A DNA stretch of 64,000 nt, taken from NCBI RefSeq assembly GCF_007095465.1, contig NZ_SDGL01000004.1, positions 1 through 64,000 of the forward strand, in the 5' to 3' direction. A program made the translations under genes and the position numbers. Below are positions 1 through 8,060 of the stretch, piece after piece. Position 1 is the stretch's first letter. Every line of letters starts with the position of its first letter. The DNA is from Lactobacillus mulieris. GTDB lineage: Bacteria; Bacillota; Bacilli; Lactobacillales; Lactobacillaceae. The notes under the pieces are model-generated. The model was not told the origin of the DNA. It made no database searches and saw only the letters and a program-made list of their open reading frames with translations.

Positions 1-120
1 TCCTACTTTGATTAAATAAAAGATTAAAAAATCAATCTACGAGAAAAATCTATTTACACAAAAAATTTGACAGTTTCAGACTTTCAGTAAAGGTATATGG
101 TATGTTTTTATTTTTCTTAC

Positions 121-149
121 TTGCAAACATAAATTTTTAGTTGTATATT
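121..149 (+). promoter_or_regulatory. Promoter of the DUF1906 gene
   Basis: A -35 like TTGCAA at 121-126 is separated by 17 bp from a -10 like TATATT at 144-149. It lies about 45 bp upstream of the start codon and directly abuts the palindrome at 154-169, so a repressor bound there would cover the transcription start. A TTGACA at 67-72 lacks a well-spaced -10. Confidence 0.5.
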
Positions 150-153
150 GTAC

Positions 154-169
154 TCGAACATATGTTCGA
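154..169. promoter_or_regulatory. LexA/DinR-type SOS operator
   Basis: TCGAACATATGTTCGA is a perfect 16-bp palindrome. It contains CGAACATATGTTCG, which fits the Gram-positive SOS box consensus (CGAAC-N4-GTTCG) recognised by LexA/DinR. It sits immediately downstream of the -10 at 144-149, the usual place for a repressing operator. That the gene is DNA-damage inducible is an inference from motif and position. Confidence 0.75.
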
Positions 170-194
170 AAAATAATTTAGGAGGTCCAATAAT

Positions 195-2324
195 ATGGAT
201 GAGAGAGTAAAAGAAGTGCAAGTTTGGTTAAATGAAACTTATGGTGGTGTACCAGGATTTGAAAAGGCACCGATTGACGGTAAGACTGGTTGGCCAACAA
301 TTTATAGTTTACGTGAAGGCTTGCAACATGAATTAGGCATTTCTGCTTTAGGTGAAGGATTTGGTTCTTCAACTAAGGCGGCATTAAGCAATATTATTAA
401 TAAGATTCGACCTGGATATTCAGGCAATATTGTTAAATTGATTAAGGGTGCTTTTTGGTGTAAGGGGATTAATCCAACTGATTTTTCAGCATCTTATGGT
501 TCTGAATTAACTAATGCTGTTAAGACTTTGCAATCAGATGCAGGGATCACAGCTGATGGAATTTTAACTGTCCAATTGATGGCCGCTCTTTTTGATATGA
601 GTGCATTTGTAGTAATTCATCAAACAAAAAAGAGCGAATTAATTCGCTCCATGCAACAATATTTAAACAGTAAGTACTGGCAAGAATTGGGTATCATGCC
701 ATGTGATGGTATCTATCAAAGAGATACTAATACTGCTTTAATATATGCCCTTCAAAAAGCTTGCGGAGTTTCAGGTGCTAACGGTAATTATGGACCTGGA
801 ACTATTGCAGCTACCCCAACAGTGAGTGTTGGTCAAAAGGGCGAAGTCGTCAAAATCATTCAATACGGTTTATTTGTTAATGGATTTAATAAAGCTGGCG
901 ACTTCAGTGGATATTATAGTTCAAAAATTGGTGAAGAAGTAGTAGCATTTAGAAAATTTATGAAATTAGCTCCTGAAACAAGTACTACAGCTGATTTAAC
1001 TGTTATTAAAGGGCTATTAACAAGTAATGGTAATACTAATCGTGATTCAATTGCATTAGATACATCAAAACAATTAACGGATACGGATATTGCTAACTTT
1101 AAACGATATGGGTTTAGTGTAGTTGGTCGCTACTTAACTGGTTCGGTTGGTGTAGGTGCTAATAAACGCCCTAAAAACTTAACTACAGACGAAATCAGAA
1201 GAATTACTAACGCTGGTCTAGCTATTTTTCCAATTTATGAAGATGGAGGTTATGAGGTTAGCTATTTCAATTCTAAACAAGGTTATAGTGATGCTGTTAC
1301 TGCAATTGTAAATGCTAGAAATCTTGGCTTCCCAGCAGGTACAACTATCTACTTTGCGGTTGATGTAGATATTCAAGATGGAGATATTGACGGAACTGTT
1401 GATCCATATTTACGTGCTATTCATAATGTCTTTGTAAATTGTGAATACGAAGCAGGGGTTTATGGGACACGTAATGTTTGTCTTCATGGTATTGAAGATG
1501 GTATTTCTGCAAGTTTTGTGGCAGATATGTCTTATGGCTGGAGTGGAAATCTAGGCTTTGAAATGCCAGAAAATTGGGCTTTTGATCAATTTGTCGAGTA
1601 TACAATTGGTGGTACAGATATTGATCAAGTAGCAGCTTCTGGTAGTGATAAAGGTAGTAAGAAGTTCAGATTACCATCTACATCTACTAAACCTATTTCC
1701 GCTAATGAAGCCTTAGATATTTTAGGTTCTCTATTGAATTTAACAAGTATTAGCTTTAACCAAGAATATCCTCTTATTAAAACTCCAATGCTTGAAGAAA
1801 GTGTTGAATTTGAAGAAAGTTTTACTGGGACAGGTGGTAATCCAACCTTTAACATTAGTAATGGTAAACTCGATGGAGCCAATTTAAGTGGGTTATTAGG
1901 ACCATTATTTAATAATCAACAAGCAACGGTAGATGCCGTATTTGGAAAAATGGGAGAAATGCGCTTAGTATCATCAATTAGTGCAGGTAGTTTAACTATC
2001 AAAACTGAAGCACCAGTAGATGGAAAAGTAAGCTGTGAGATTATTTTCAATATTCAGAAGCTAGAAAATCAACTTTTAACAAATGAATTATCTATTATTT
2101 TTAAATTTAAGGTAGAACCATTAGATCTTGTTAGAACTTATCCAATACCAACTACCAGTCCTACTCCAGCTCCTAGTCCACAATTAGAATTGGAACAGCA
2201 AATAATGAAAGTCTCTGTAGGAGCTACTGTGGCAATTGCATTATGTAATTTATTGGGATTTGTTTTGGCTAACATTGTTCAATTTTTATATTATATTTTT
2301 GTTACTGTTGTATCCGTAGTATAA
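195..2324 (+). CDS. DUF1906 glycoside-hydrolase-like protein, lysin-like, C-terminal membrane tail
   Basis: The 709-residue protein starts at ATG 195 behind GGAGG at 181-185. Residues about 1-275 contain several peptidoglycan-binding-like helical modules (each with a DGxxGxxT-like turn). Residues about 285-485 match the DUF1906 (Rv2525c-like) glycoside-hydrolase fold, with acidic strand ends at D289, E349/D350 and D390/D392 (FAVDVD). A region I do not recognise follows (about 500-650), then a Pro-rich linker and a hydrophobic tail (about 668-709) able to span the membrane. There is no N-terminal signal peptide, which is odd for a cell-wall enzyme. The SOS-type operator upstream suggests damage-induced expression, as for phage lysins, but no holin or phage genes are adjacent. 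Wall hydrolysis is inferred, not shown. Confidence 0.75.
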   Translation: MDERVKEVQVWLNETYGGVPGFEKAPIDGKTGWPTIYSLREGLQHELGISALGEGFGSSTKAALSNIINKIRPGYSGNIVKLIKGAFWCKGINPTDFSASYGSELTNAVKTLQSDAGITADGILTVQLMAALFDMSAFVVIHQTKKSELIRSMQQYLNSKYWQELGIMPCDGIYQRDTNTALIYALQKACGVSGANGNYGPGTIAATPTVSVGQKGEVVKIIQYGLFVNGFNKAGDFSGYYSSKIGEEVVAFRKFMKLAPETSTTADLTVIKGLLTSNGNTNRDSIALDTSKQLTDTDIANFKRYGFSVVGRYLTGSVGVGANKRPKNLTTDEIRRITNAGLAIFPIYEDGGYEVSYFNSKQGYSDAVTAIVNARNLGFPAGTTIYFAVDVDIQDGDIDGTVDPYLRAIHNVFVNCEYEAGVYGTRNVCLHGIEDGISASFVADMSYGWSGNLGFEMPENWAFDQFVEYTIGGTDIDQVAASGSDKGSKKFRLPSTSTKPISANEALDILGSLLNLTSISFNQEYPLIKTPMLEESVEFEESFTGTGGNPTFNISNGKLDGANLSGLLGPLFNNQQATVDAVFGKMGEMRLVSSISAGSLTIKTEAPVDGKVSCEIIFNIQKLENQLLTNELSIIFKFKVEPLDLVRTYPIPTTSPTPAPSPQLELEQQIMKVSVGATVAIALCNLLGFVLANIVQFLYYIFVTVVSVV

Positions 2325-2348
2325 AAAACGTTTTGAAAAAATTTTTTA

Positions 2349-2900
2349 CTAGTGTATAGTTTTCCATTTAATAGCAAGTTTTTTTATAATATTTTTTTGT
2401 TCGCGTGTTAAAGTCTTTTTATTTAATATTACAGATCTAGCTGAAGATATGTCTTTATTAATCTTGATAGAAAGAAAATAAAAATTAGAATTTTCAAACC
2501 CATATTTATATTTACATAAAAATATAGATTTTTCAGTTATAAAAGTATCAAAAGCTTCTTTTATAGCTGGCTCCATAATTTCAGGAAAGTTATATTTATA
2601 TTTTTTTAAAAAAAAGATTTGTTTCTTAGGATATAATTTTTTGATTATGTAAACAATAAGATAAAACATTATTCCAAATAGTATAATTAAAATCAAATCA
2701 CTAAGAATAACGAATCTAGTAATAATTTCGTCAAAATAAGTTGGTGAATAATTACCTATCAAATTAGTTCCAAAATAAATTAAATTGAGAATTAATATAG
2801 CACTAAAACTTTCTTTTATATGTAAAATATCACAATAACTACGTAGAATAAATTTTGATAACATTTGTCTTTCTTTTTTGGTTAATTCAGATATAATCAT
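2349..2900 (-). CDS. Small membrane protein, unknown function (possible immunity-type partner)
   Basis: This 183-residue protein has two hydrophobic spans (about residues 34-50 and 65-90), a Lys-rich loop, and a soluble C-terminal half ending in a basic helix. I do not recognise the family. A frameshifted paralogue lies at 28699-29264: the C-termini align (LTREQKNIIKKLAIKW against LTPEQLSILKRHVKLW). The 75 bp before both genes (2922-2996 and 29296-29370) are identical. On the minus strand the leader offers TTGAAA-N16-TATAGA and a GAAAGGG ribosome binding site. It diverges from a 35-residue cationic peptide gene at 3016. Peptide plus small membrane protein resembles bacteriocin/immunity pairs, which is the basis of the tentative call. 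Confidence 0.6.
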   Translation of the reverse strand: MIISELTKKERQMLSKFILRSYCDILHIKESFSAILILNLIYFGTNLIGNYSPTYFDEIITRFVILSDLILIILFGIMFYLIVYIIKKLYPKKQIFFLKKYKYNFPEIMEPAIKEAFDTFITEKSIFLCKYKYGFENSNFYFLSIKINKDISSARSVILNKKTLTREQKNIIKKLAIKWKTIH

Positions 2901-2921
2901 GTGATTTAAACCCTTTCTTCC

Positions 2922-2996
2922 AGTTTTTAGATAATATCTTTTAGTCTATAGTATATTGTTTTCGTGTTTCAAGGGAATTTAATATAAAAGCTTTTT
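2922..2996. repeat. 75-bp duplicated divergent promoter segment, copy 1
   Basis: This segment is repeated base for base at 29296-29370, in the same position relative to a paralogous membrane-protein gene. It carries promoter-like elements in both directions: on the minus strand TTGAAA-N16-TATAGA, on the plus strand TTGTTT with an AT-rich TTAATATAAA about 17 bp downstream. Identity is much higher here than in the coding regions it serves, suggesting conserved control or recent exchange. Confidence 0.75.
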
Positions 2997-3015
2997 ATAA
3001 AGAAAGGAGGATATA

Positions 3016-3123
3016 ATGTTTTTCTTTATGATGGTACCAATTAATTGGTTAAAAAAGTGGAGTAATTTACTTTGGCAGTCAGTGAAAAAATTAGTGCTTT
3101 TAATGATTACTCATTTTAAGTGA
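3016..3123 (+). CDS. 35-residue cationic Trp-rich peptide (leaderless-bacteriocin-like or toxin)
   Basis: ATG 3016 follows AAAGGAGG at 3003-3010 with 5-bp spacing, an excellent ribosome binding site, and the frame closes with TGA at 3121. The peptide starts MFFFMMVPINW, has Trp at 11, 15 and 20, Lys at 13, 14, 24, 25 and 35, no acidic residue, and a hydrophobic C-terminal half. The spacing of Trp/Lys pairs suggests an amphipathic helix. No leader or double-glycine motif is seen. It is divergent from the membrane protein at 2349-2900 and followed by a strong terminator. A leaderless bacteriocin or a membrane-active toxin fits; no function is proven. Confidence 0.55.
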   Translation: MFFFMMVPINWLKKWSNLLWQSVKKLVLLMITHFK

Positions 3124-3186
3124 TAGAAAAGGCGTATAGTTTCTAGTAGTACTATACAACCGTTATATACTTTATACATTTTTTAT

Positions 3187-3225
3187 AAGACACGATTTCA
3201 TTATTTTATGGAAGTCGTGTCTTTT
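3187..3225. terminator. Hairpin between the 35-residue peptide gene and cls
   Basis: AAGACACGA (3187-3195) pairs with TCGTGTCTT (3215-3223), followed by T residues on the plus strand. It ends the peptide transcript and may also serve the converging cls gene, whose stop is 3 bp away, although the T-run on that side is weak. Confidence 0.75.
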
Positions 3226-3227
3226 AG

Positions 3228-4685
3228 TTATAGTATCGGTGATAGTAATCGTGAGAAGCTTTGAAGTGAACGCAAGTATCGTGATTGATTTTGAATTTCT
3301 TCAATTGTTAGTAAATGGGAATTTTGCATATCTTCTTCAAATATTTGAGCTAACTCGTTATTAATATTGCTATCATAAAATACCGCCATATCTTCGAAAT
3401 TAAGACTGTATGAGCGATAATCCTGGTTCATTGAACCTACAACTGCATAGTCAAAATCGCCAACAATTGTTTTGGCATGTAAAAATCCATTATCATAGAT
3501 ATAAATCTTAATTCCCATTTTAGTTAATTGGTTAGCATACCATTGAGTTGCTCGATAAATAAAAGGGTGATCTGGTTTAGAAGGAATCATTATGCGCAAA
3601 TCAACGCCACTTTTGACAATGATTTGCCAAGTAGCAATCATGGCATCATCTGGAATTAAATAAGGTGTTTGTATCCAAAGACGTTTTCTTGCCAGTAACA
3701 TTAATCTCATCATCCCATTACGCATGTATGGTAATTCACTATCAGGACCATCTGCGACAATTTGGGTTGCGACATTATTTTCTGTAATTTCATCTTCATT
3801 TAAATCAGGGAAAAGCTTCTCCGAAAAAGTAATAACTTGGCTAATTTTTGTAATAGAAGCATTCCAATCCATAACAAAGCGTTCTTGTAAAAGTAGTGCA
3901 GCAGAACCAATAATTCGCACATGAGTATCACGCCAATAACCGAATTTTTTCTTTTTACCTAAATATTGGTCACCAACATTAAAACCACCAGTCCAAGCAA
4001 TTCTACCATCAATAACGACAATTTTTCGGTGTAAGTGATAATTAATGCGATATCTAAGGATCATGTTGCGTGAAGTAATAAATGGTAATACTTTTCCCCC
4101 AGCTTTGCGTAATTTATCAAACCATTTACTAGTTGCTCCAAATGATCCCCAAGCATCATAAATTAGATGTACCTTGATCCCTTCTTGAGCTTTTTTTACT
4201 AATAAGTTGAGTATTTGATTACCAATATCATCGTTATAGAAACTGTAGTATTCAATGTTAATTGTTTCTTTTGCATTTTTGATATCTGACATTAGGTCTC
4301 GAAATTTTTCATGTCCATCAGTATAAAGCTTTATCTTATTATTTTTAGAAAGAGGAGCTTCTCGGTTTTGGTTAAAATATTCAATCGCTACCTGTGCTTT
4401 ATGGGCAGTATCAGATTTACCAGCCCTTTTTTGAAAACGGGGAATCATCTTTTGTACATTTCGTAAGCCAATGTGGTTTTGTTTATTGATTGCAAAAAGA
4501 TTCTCTTGTGATAATCCTCTCCCAAAAAATCCATATAAAATAAAGCCCAAAATTGGGAAAATTAATAAAATAATTAACCAAGCCCAAGCAGTAGCTACAG
4601 ATCTTTTCCTTCTGAAAACTACATAAAAAGCTAAAATAGTATTAATACTAATAACAATAATATGAAGATATTTAAGCCAAAACAC
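3228..4685 (-). CDS. cls: Cardiolipin synthase
   Basis: The 485-residue protein makes cardiolipin from phosphatidylglycerol in the membrane. It has two N-terminal membrane spans (about 5-25 and 33-55) and two phospholipase-D HKD motifs: HRKIVVID at about 219-226 and HAKTIVGD at about 403-410, the latter followed by GSMNQDYRS. Length and architecture are standard for bacterial Cls. The zinc peptidase gene at 4708 lies 22 bp upstream and reads the same way, so the two may be co-transcribed. Confidence 0.93.
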   Translation of the reverse strand: MFWLKYLHIIVISINTILAFYVVFRRKRSVATAWAWLIILLIFPILGFILYGFFGRGLSQENLFAINKQNHIGLRNVQKMIPRFQKRAGKSDTAHKAQVAIEYFNQNREAPLSKNNKIKLYTDGHEKFRDLMSDIKNAKETINIEYYSFYNDDIGNQILNLLVKKAQEGIKVHLIYDAWGSFGATSKWFDKLRKAGGKVLPFITSRNMILRYRINYHLHRKIVVIDGRIAWTGGFNVGDQYLGKKKKFGYWRDTHVRIIGSAALLLQERFVMDWNASITKISQVITFSEKLFPDLNEDEITENNVATQIVADGPDSELPYMRNGMMRLMLLARKRLWIQTPYLIPDDAMIATWQIIVKSGVDLRIMIPSKPDHPFIYRATQWYANQLTKMGIKIYIYDNGFLHAKTIVGDFDYAVVGSMNQDYRSYSLNFEDMAVFYDSNINNELAQIFEEDMQNSHLLTIEEIQNQSRYLRSLQSFSRLLSPIL

Positions 4686-4707
4686 TCAGCTAACTCCTCC
4701 ATTAGGT

Positions 4708-5412
4708 CTAGTTTCGGTCATTGTCGGCAAATAGTAAAATTAAACGAAGTAGTTGTAAGAAAGTGGATAAGGCAGCTGCAACATATGTCAAAGCAGCTGC
4801 AAATAGAACTTTTCTTCCAGCTGGATATTCATTTGGATTAATAATTCCCAGCATTTTAACCTTTTTAAGAGCCCGATTTGAAGCATTAAATTCTACAGGC
4901 AAGGTTACGATTTGGAATAATAAAGTTAACGCAAAACATAAAATTCCGGCTCTGATTAATACTTGATTAAAACTAAGCACTACTCCTAATATAATCAAAG
5001 GCATGGATAAGTTAGCACCAAAGTTAACTATAGGTACTATCTTTGATCTAAAGCTCATTGGAATGTATGCTTTGGCATCTTGAATTGCATGCCCAGCTTC
5101 ATGAGCAGCTACGCAAATAGCGGCAATACTTGAAGAATTATAAACAGGTTCAGATAAATTAAGAGTTTTATCACTAGGATTATAAAAATCTGTTAGTTCT
5201 CCGCTAGTTTCTTGGATAGTTACATCAAAAATCCCGGCATCTTCTAAAATTAACTTAGCCGCTTCTTTCCCAGTAATGTTGTTGTGACTTGGGATAGTTG
5301 CATAACGATTAAAAGTGGATTTAACATTCCATGAGGCCCACATTGTAATGGCTAAACCAACTAGTATTAACCAAAAGTAAGGATCCCAAAATAAAAATGG
5401 TGAGAAAAACAT
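4708..5412 (-). CDS. Membrane zinc metallopeptidase, YugP family
   Basis: The 234-residue membrane protein carries the zinc-binding HEAGH motif (104-108, in CVAAHEAGHAI). One N-terminal span (about 10-28) and three C-terminal spans (about 130-230) surround the catalytic segment. This layout is typical of the neutral zinc metallopeptidase family (Zn_peptidase_2, B. subtilis YugP), whose substrates are not well known. It lies between a DUF915 hydrolase gene and cls, all on the minus strand with short gaps. Confidence 0.88.
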   Translation of the reverse strand: MFFSPFLFWDPYFWLILVGLAITMWASWNVKSTFNRYATIPSHNNITGKEAAKLILEDAGIFDVTIQETSGELTDFYNPSDKTLNLSEPVYNSSSIAAICVAAHEAGHAIQDAKAYIPMSFRSKIVPIVNFGANLSMPLIILGVVLSFNQVLIRAGILCFALTLLFQIVTLPVEFNASNRALKKVKMLGIINPNEYPAGRKVLFAAALTYVAAALSTFLQLLRLILLFADNDRN

Positions 5413-5449
5413 AATTAATCCTCCGTAAAAGTTATTTTACCTATTATAT

Positions 5450-6373
5450 CTATTTTAAACCTAAAAATCGATTAATAACATCGTTAACAAAAGGGTCATC
5501 ATGTAACCAGCTATGCTCAGCATTTTCCCCTCTAATTTCCACTTCTTGGTAAAGTTTTAATTGAGGAGCTAAAATATAGCGAATACTTTTAGCTGAAACA
5601 ACTGAAATGAATTTATCAGTATTTGTTTCGTCTAAAATATTGCCGTAAATATTTAAAATGCTTGCATCAGGGCAAATCCTTTTTTTGCCTAAAATAAATT
5701 TTAAGTAAGTGAAATTCATGGCAATTGGATGACCTTTTTCACCAAGGTAATTGACATTAGGTATATCGCCTAAATAAGTTACACCGTCAAAAGGTCCCGC
5801 AATTAAAGCGGCTTTTTTTAAAACAGGAAACTTCTTATGCTTAAAGTAACGCATAGCTGTTGCAATGATTGCAGGTGCACCAAGAGAATGGGCTACTGCA
5901 AAATAAGTATCAAATTTAAATTGCTTCTTTAAGAAAGGAAGAATGCGGCTTAAATAATAGCTTATTGCACTCATACCAGCAATTCGCTGCCGAAAGACTA
6001 ATTGTACAATTGGGTATTTATCCCCTGTCCAAGTCCCTTCAAAAGTAAAATTTCCAAATGCATCACAAGTAACTTTTAAGTAGTGTGGGTTATGCTTGGC
6101 TTTTCCAGCTTCTTTTACTAATACTCTAGTTGTATAGTCTCCACCTCGAAAACCATGGATATATAAAATTGGAGTTTGTTGGCAAGTGCTGGGTTCAATT
6201 TTATAATTGGAATACGATGTGATTTTATTAGGGTGTAGTCGTAAGAAAAAACGAGAGGGAGGAAAACTAGCTAGTATTCCAAGACTTATCAAGTTAAACA
6301 TTGAAGGATCTTGGGATTGTTTAATTCGATTGTGTTCTGTTTCTTCAGTATATTTTCGTGAATTAAAGAACAT
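5450..6373 (-). CDS. DUF915-family alpha/beta hydrolase
   Basis: The 307-residue protein has an alpha/beta hydrolase core: an oxyanion-strand segment LYIHGFRGGD about residue 72, the nucleophile elbow AVAHSLGAP (Ser in HSLG, about 165), and a late His in ENAEHSWLHDD near residue 284. This matches the DUF915 group of serine hydrolases common in lactobacilli. The N-terminal stretch (LISLGILASF) is mildly hydrophobic and may act as a membrane anchor or uncleaved signal. The substrate is unknown. Confidence 0.82.
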   Translation of the reverse strand: MFFNSRKYTEETEHNRIKQSQDPSMFNLISLGILASFPPSRFFLRLHPNKITSYSNYKIEPSTCQQTPILYIHGFRGGDYTTRVLVKEAGKAKHNPHYLKVTCDAFGNFTFEGTWTGDKYPIVQLVFRQRIAGMSAISYYLSRILPFLKKQFKFDTYFAVAHSLGAPAIIATAMRYFKHKKFPVLKKAALIAGPFDGVTYLGDIPNVNYLGEKGHPIAMNFTYLKFILGKKRICPDASILNIYGNILDETNTDKFISVVSAKSIRYILAPQLKLYQEVEIRGENAEHSWLHDDPFVNDVINRFLGLK

Positions 6374-6448
6374 ATTGACCTCCTTCTTGTGTATTTATAT
6401 AGTAGTATTTTAACATTAATTGAGAATTATTTATGATTGGAGTAATAA

Positions 6449-7216
6449 ATGAAGTTTTATGCAGTTAAAAAAGGACGAAAGATAGGTATTTTCCGGACTT
6501 GGGATGAATGTAAGGAGCAAGTTAATGGCTTTAGTGGGGCGGAGTATAAATCATTTAGCAACATTTTAGAAGCAAGCCAATATCTGGATTTGTCGGAAGA
6601 CCAAAAAAGAGCAATTATGAAACCAAGTGAGGATAATTTAACAGCTGCAGTGGAAAAAATAAAAGCTCAAAGTAAGGTGATGGCTGAAAAAAAGACTTCA
6701 ATGAAAAAGCAAACCACTGCTTCTAAATCAGATTATAGCCAATATGAAGTGGTTGTTTTTACTGATGGAGGCTGTAGAAATCATGGCAATGTTAAAGGAG
6801 GACATGTTCAAGAAGATGATAAAGCTGCATGGGCATATTTAATTGAACATGAGGGTAATAGAATTAGTAAAGCTGGCGGGGAATTTGGCGCAACGAATAA
6901 TAAAATGGAATTAACTGGTCTTATTGAAGCTATGAAAAGAATATTAGCCCTGAAACTTAATAATAAAAAAACAATCTTCGTTTTAGATTCTCGTTATGTT
7001 TTGAGACCAATAACTGAGAAATGGATTTGGTCTTGGCGAAATAATGGTTGGAAAAGAAGCAAAGGAGAGCTAAAAAATAAAGAATTATGGCAAGAATTAT
7101 CCCGATTATTGCCTCAATTTAAAAATGCAGAATTTGAATGGACTCATGGTCATGAGGATAATTATGGAAATAACTTTGTTGATAAGGCTTTAAACATTTA
7201 TATGGATAAAATGTAA
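6449..7216 (+). CDS. rnhA: Ribonuclease H with N-terminal hybrid-binding domain
   Basis: The 255-residue protein cleaves RNA in RNA-DNA hybrids. Residues 1-47 form the viroplasmin-like hybrid-binding domain (KFYAVKKGRKIGIF...W). A charged linker leads to the RNase HI domain (about 100-255) with the carboxylate set D106 (FTDGG), E154 (NKMEL), D180 (LDSRY) and D245 (NNFVDKA), plus the GHED loop near 234. This two-domain form is usual for Firmicutes type 1 RNase H. It diverges from the DUF915 gene and lies 28 bp before the TerC gene. Confidence 0.93.
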   Translation: MKFYAVKKGRKIGIFRTWDECKEQVNGFSGAEYKSFSNILEASQYLDLSEDQKRAIMKPSEDNLTAAVEKIKAQSKVMAEKKTSMKKQTTASKSDYSQYEVVVFTDGGCRNHGNVKGGHVQEDDKAAWAYLIEHEGNRISKAGGEFGATNNKMELTGLIEAMKRILALKLNNKKTIFVLDSRYVLRPITEKWIWSWRNNGWKRSKGELKNKELWQELSRLLPQFKNAEFEWTHGHEDNYGNNFVDKALNIYMDKM

Positions 7217-7244
7217 AAAATAAATATAGAAAAGAGACATATAC

Positions 7245-8009
7245 ATGATAATTTTTAAAATGTATCAACCATTTTTTGAGATAGATAATTGGACCCACGT
7301 TATCACTAGTGGGAAAGATTGGCTGATAATTTTAACGTTAATTTTGATGGAATGCCTTTTATCTGTTGATAATGCTGTTGTTTTAGCGGCTCAAACGCAA
7401 GTTTTACCTACTAAACTTGAAAAGGAAAAATCTCTTCTTTATGGTTTATGGGGTGCTTATATTTTTCGTTTTATTATTATTGGAGTAGGAACTTATTTAA
7501 TTCATTTTTGGGAGATTAAATTAGTTGGTAGTATATACCTATTTTATTTAAGTTTTAAGTTCTTTTATGAACAGCATCATCCTGAAAAAGTTAAGCAAAA
7601 ACATGAACGTGATTCACATCATAAATCTAAAAAACATATTTTTTCTTTGTTTTGGCGGACTGTTATTTCTATTGAATTAATGGATATTGTTTTTTCAATT
7701 GATTCAGTTTTAGCTGCTTTAGCAATATCAGAAAATCCTGTGATTATTTTAATTGGTGGAATGATAGGTATTTTATGCATGAGAGGAGTAGCTGAAATAA
7801 TTATCAAGCTAATGGAACATATTCCAGAACTTGAACCAATGGCTTACATTTTAATTGGACTCATTGCTATGAAATTATTGCTTGATTTGCCACCACTAGA
7901 ATTTGAAATACCAAATAATATTTTTGCAATTATTATTTTTATTGTTTTAGGAATCACTATTTTATTTCATTTTTGGAGAATAAAAAAACATGGACCTAAA
8001 CATTTTTAG
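7245..8009 (+). CDS. TerC-family integral membrane protein
   Basis: The 254-residue protein has about seven hydrophobic spans and the paired acidic motifs of the TerC family: ECLLSVDNAVVLA in an early span and ELMDIVFSIDSVLAAL in a middle span. A Lys/His-rich loop (QKHERDSHHKSKKH) separates the halves. TerC proteins are linked to metal (often manganese) export and metallation of exported proteins. Two in-frame ATGs lie at 7245 and 7260; the upstream one is kept because GAAAAGAGAC precedes it. A bidirectional terminator follows. Confidence 0.88.
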   Translation: MIIFKMYQPFFEIDNWTHVITSGKDWLIILTLILMECLLSVDNAVVLAAQTQVLPTKLEKEKSLLYGLWGAYIFRFIIIGVGTYLIHFWEIKLVGSIYLFYLSFKFFYEQHHPEKVKQKHERDSHHKSKKHIFSLFWRTVISIELMDIVFSIDSVLAALAISENPVIILIGGMIGILCMRGVAEIIIKLMEHIPELEPMAYILIGLIAMKLLLDLPPLEFEIPNNIFAIIIFIVLGITILFHFWRIKKHGPKHF

Positions 8010-8018
8010 GACACAAAA

Positions 8019-8047
8019 AAAGCTTTGACGCAAGTCAAAGCTTTTTT
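8019..8047. terminator. Bidirectional terminator between terC and the DUF1002 gene
   Basis: AAAGCTTTGAC (8019-8029) and GTCAAAGCTTT (8034-8044) form an 11-bp stem with a GCAA loop. A-runs and T-runs flank it on both sides, so it can end both converging transcripts. Confidence 0.9.
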
Positions 8048-8060
8048 ACTTAGTAATGAT

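Noticed and set aside
195..2324. Prophage lysis module
   Set aside because: No holin, tail, terminase or integrase genes on either side within the window; the gene stands alone.
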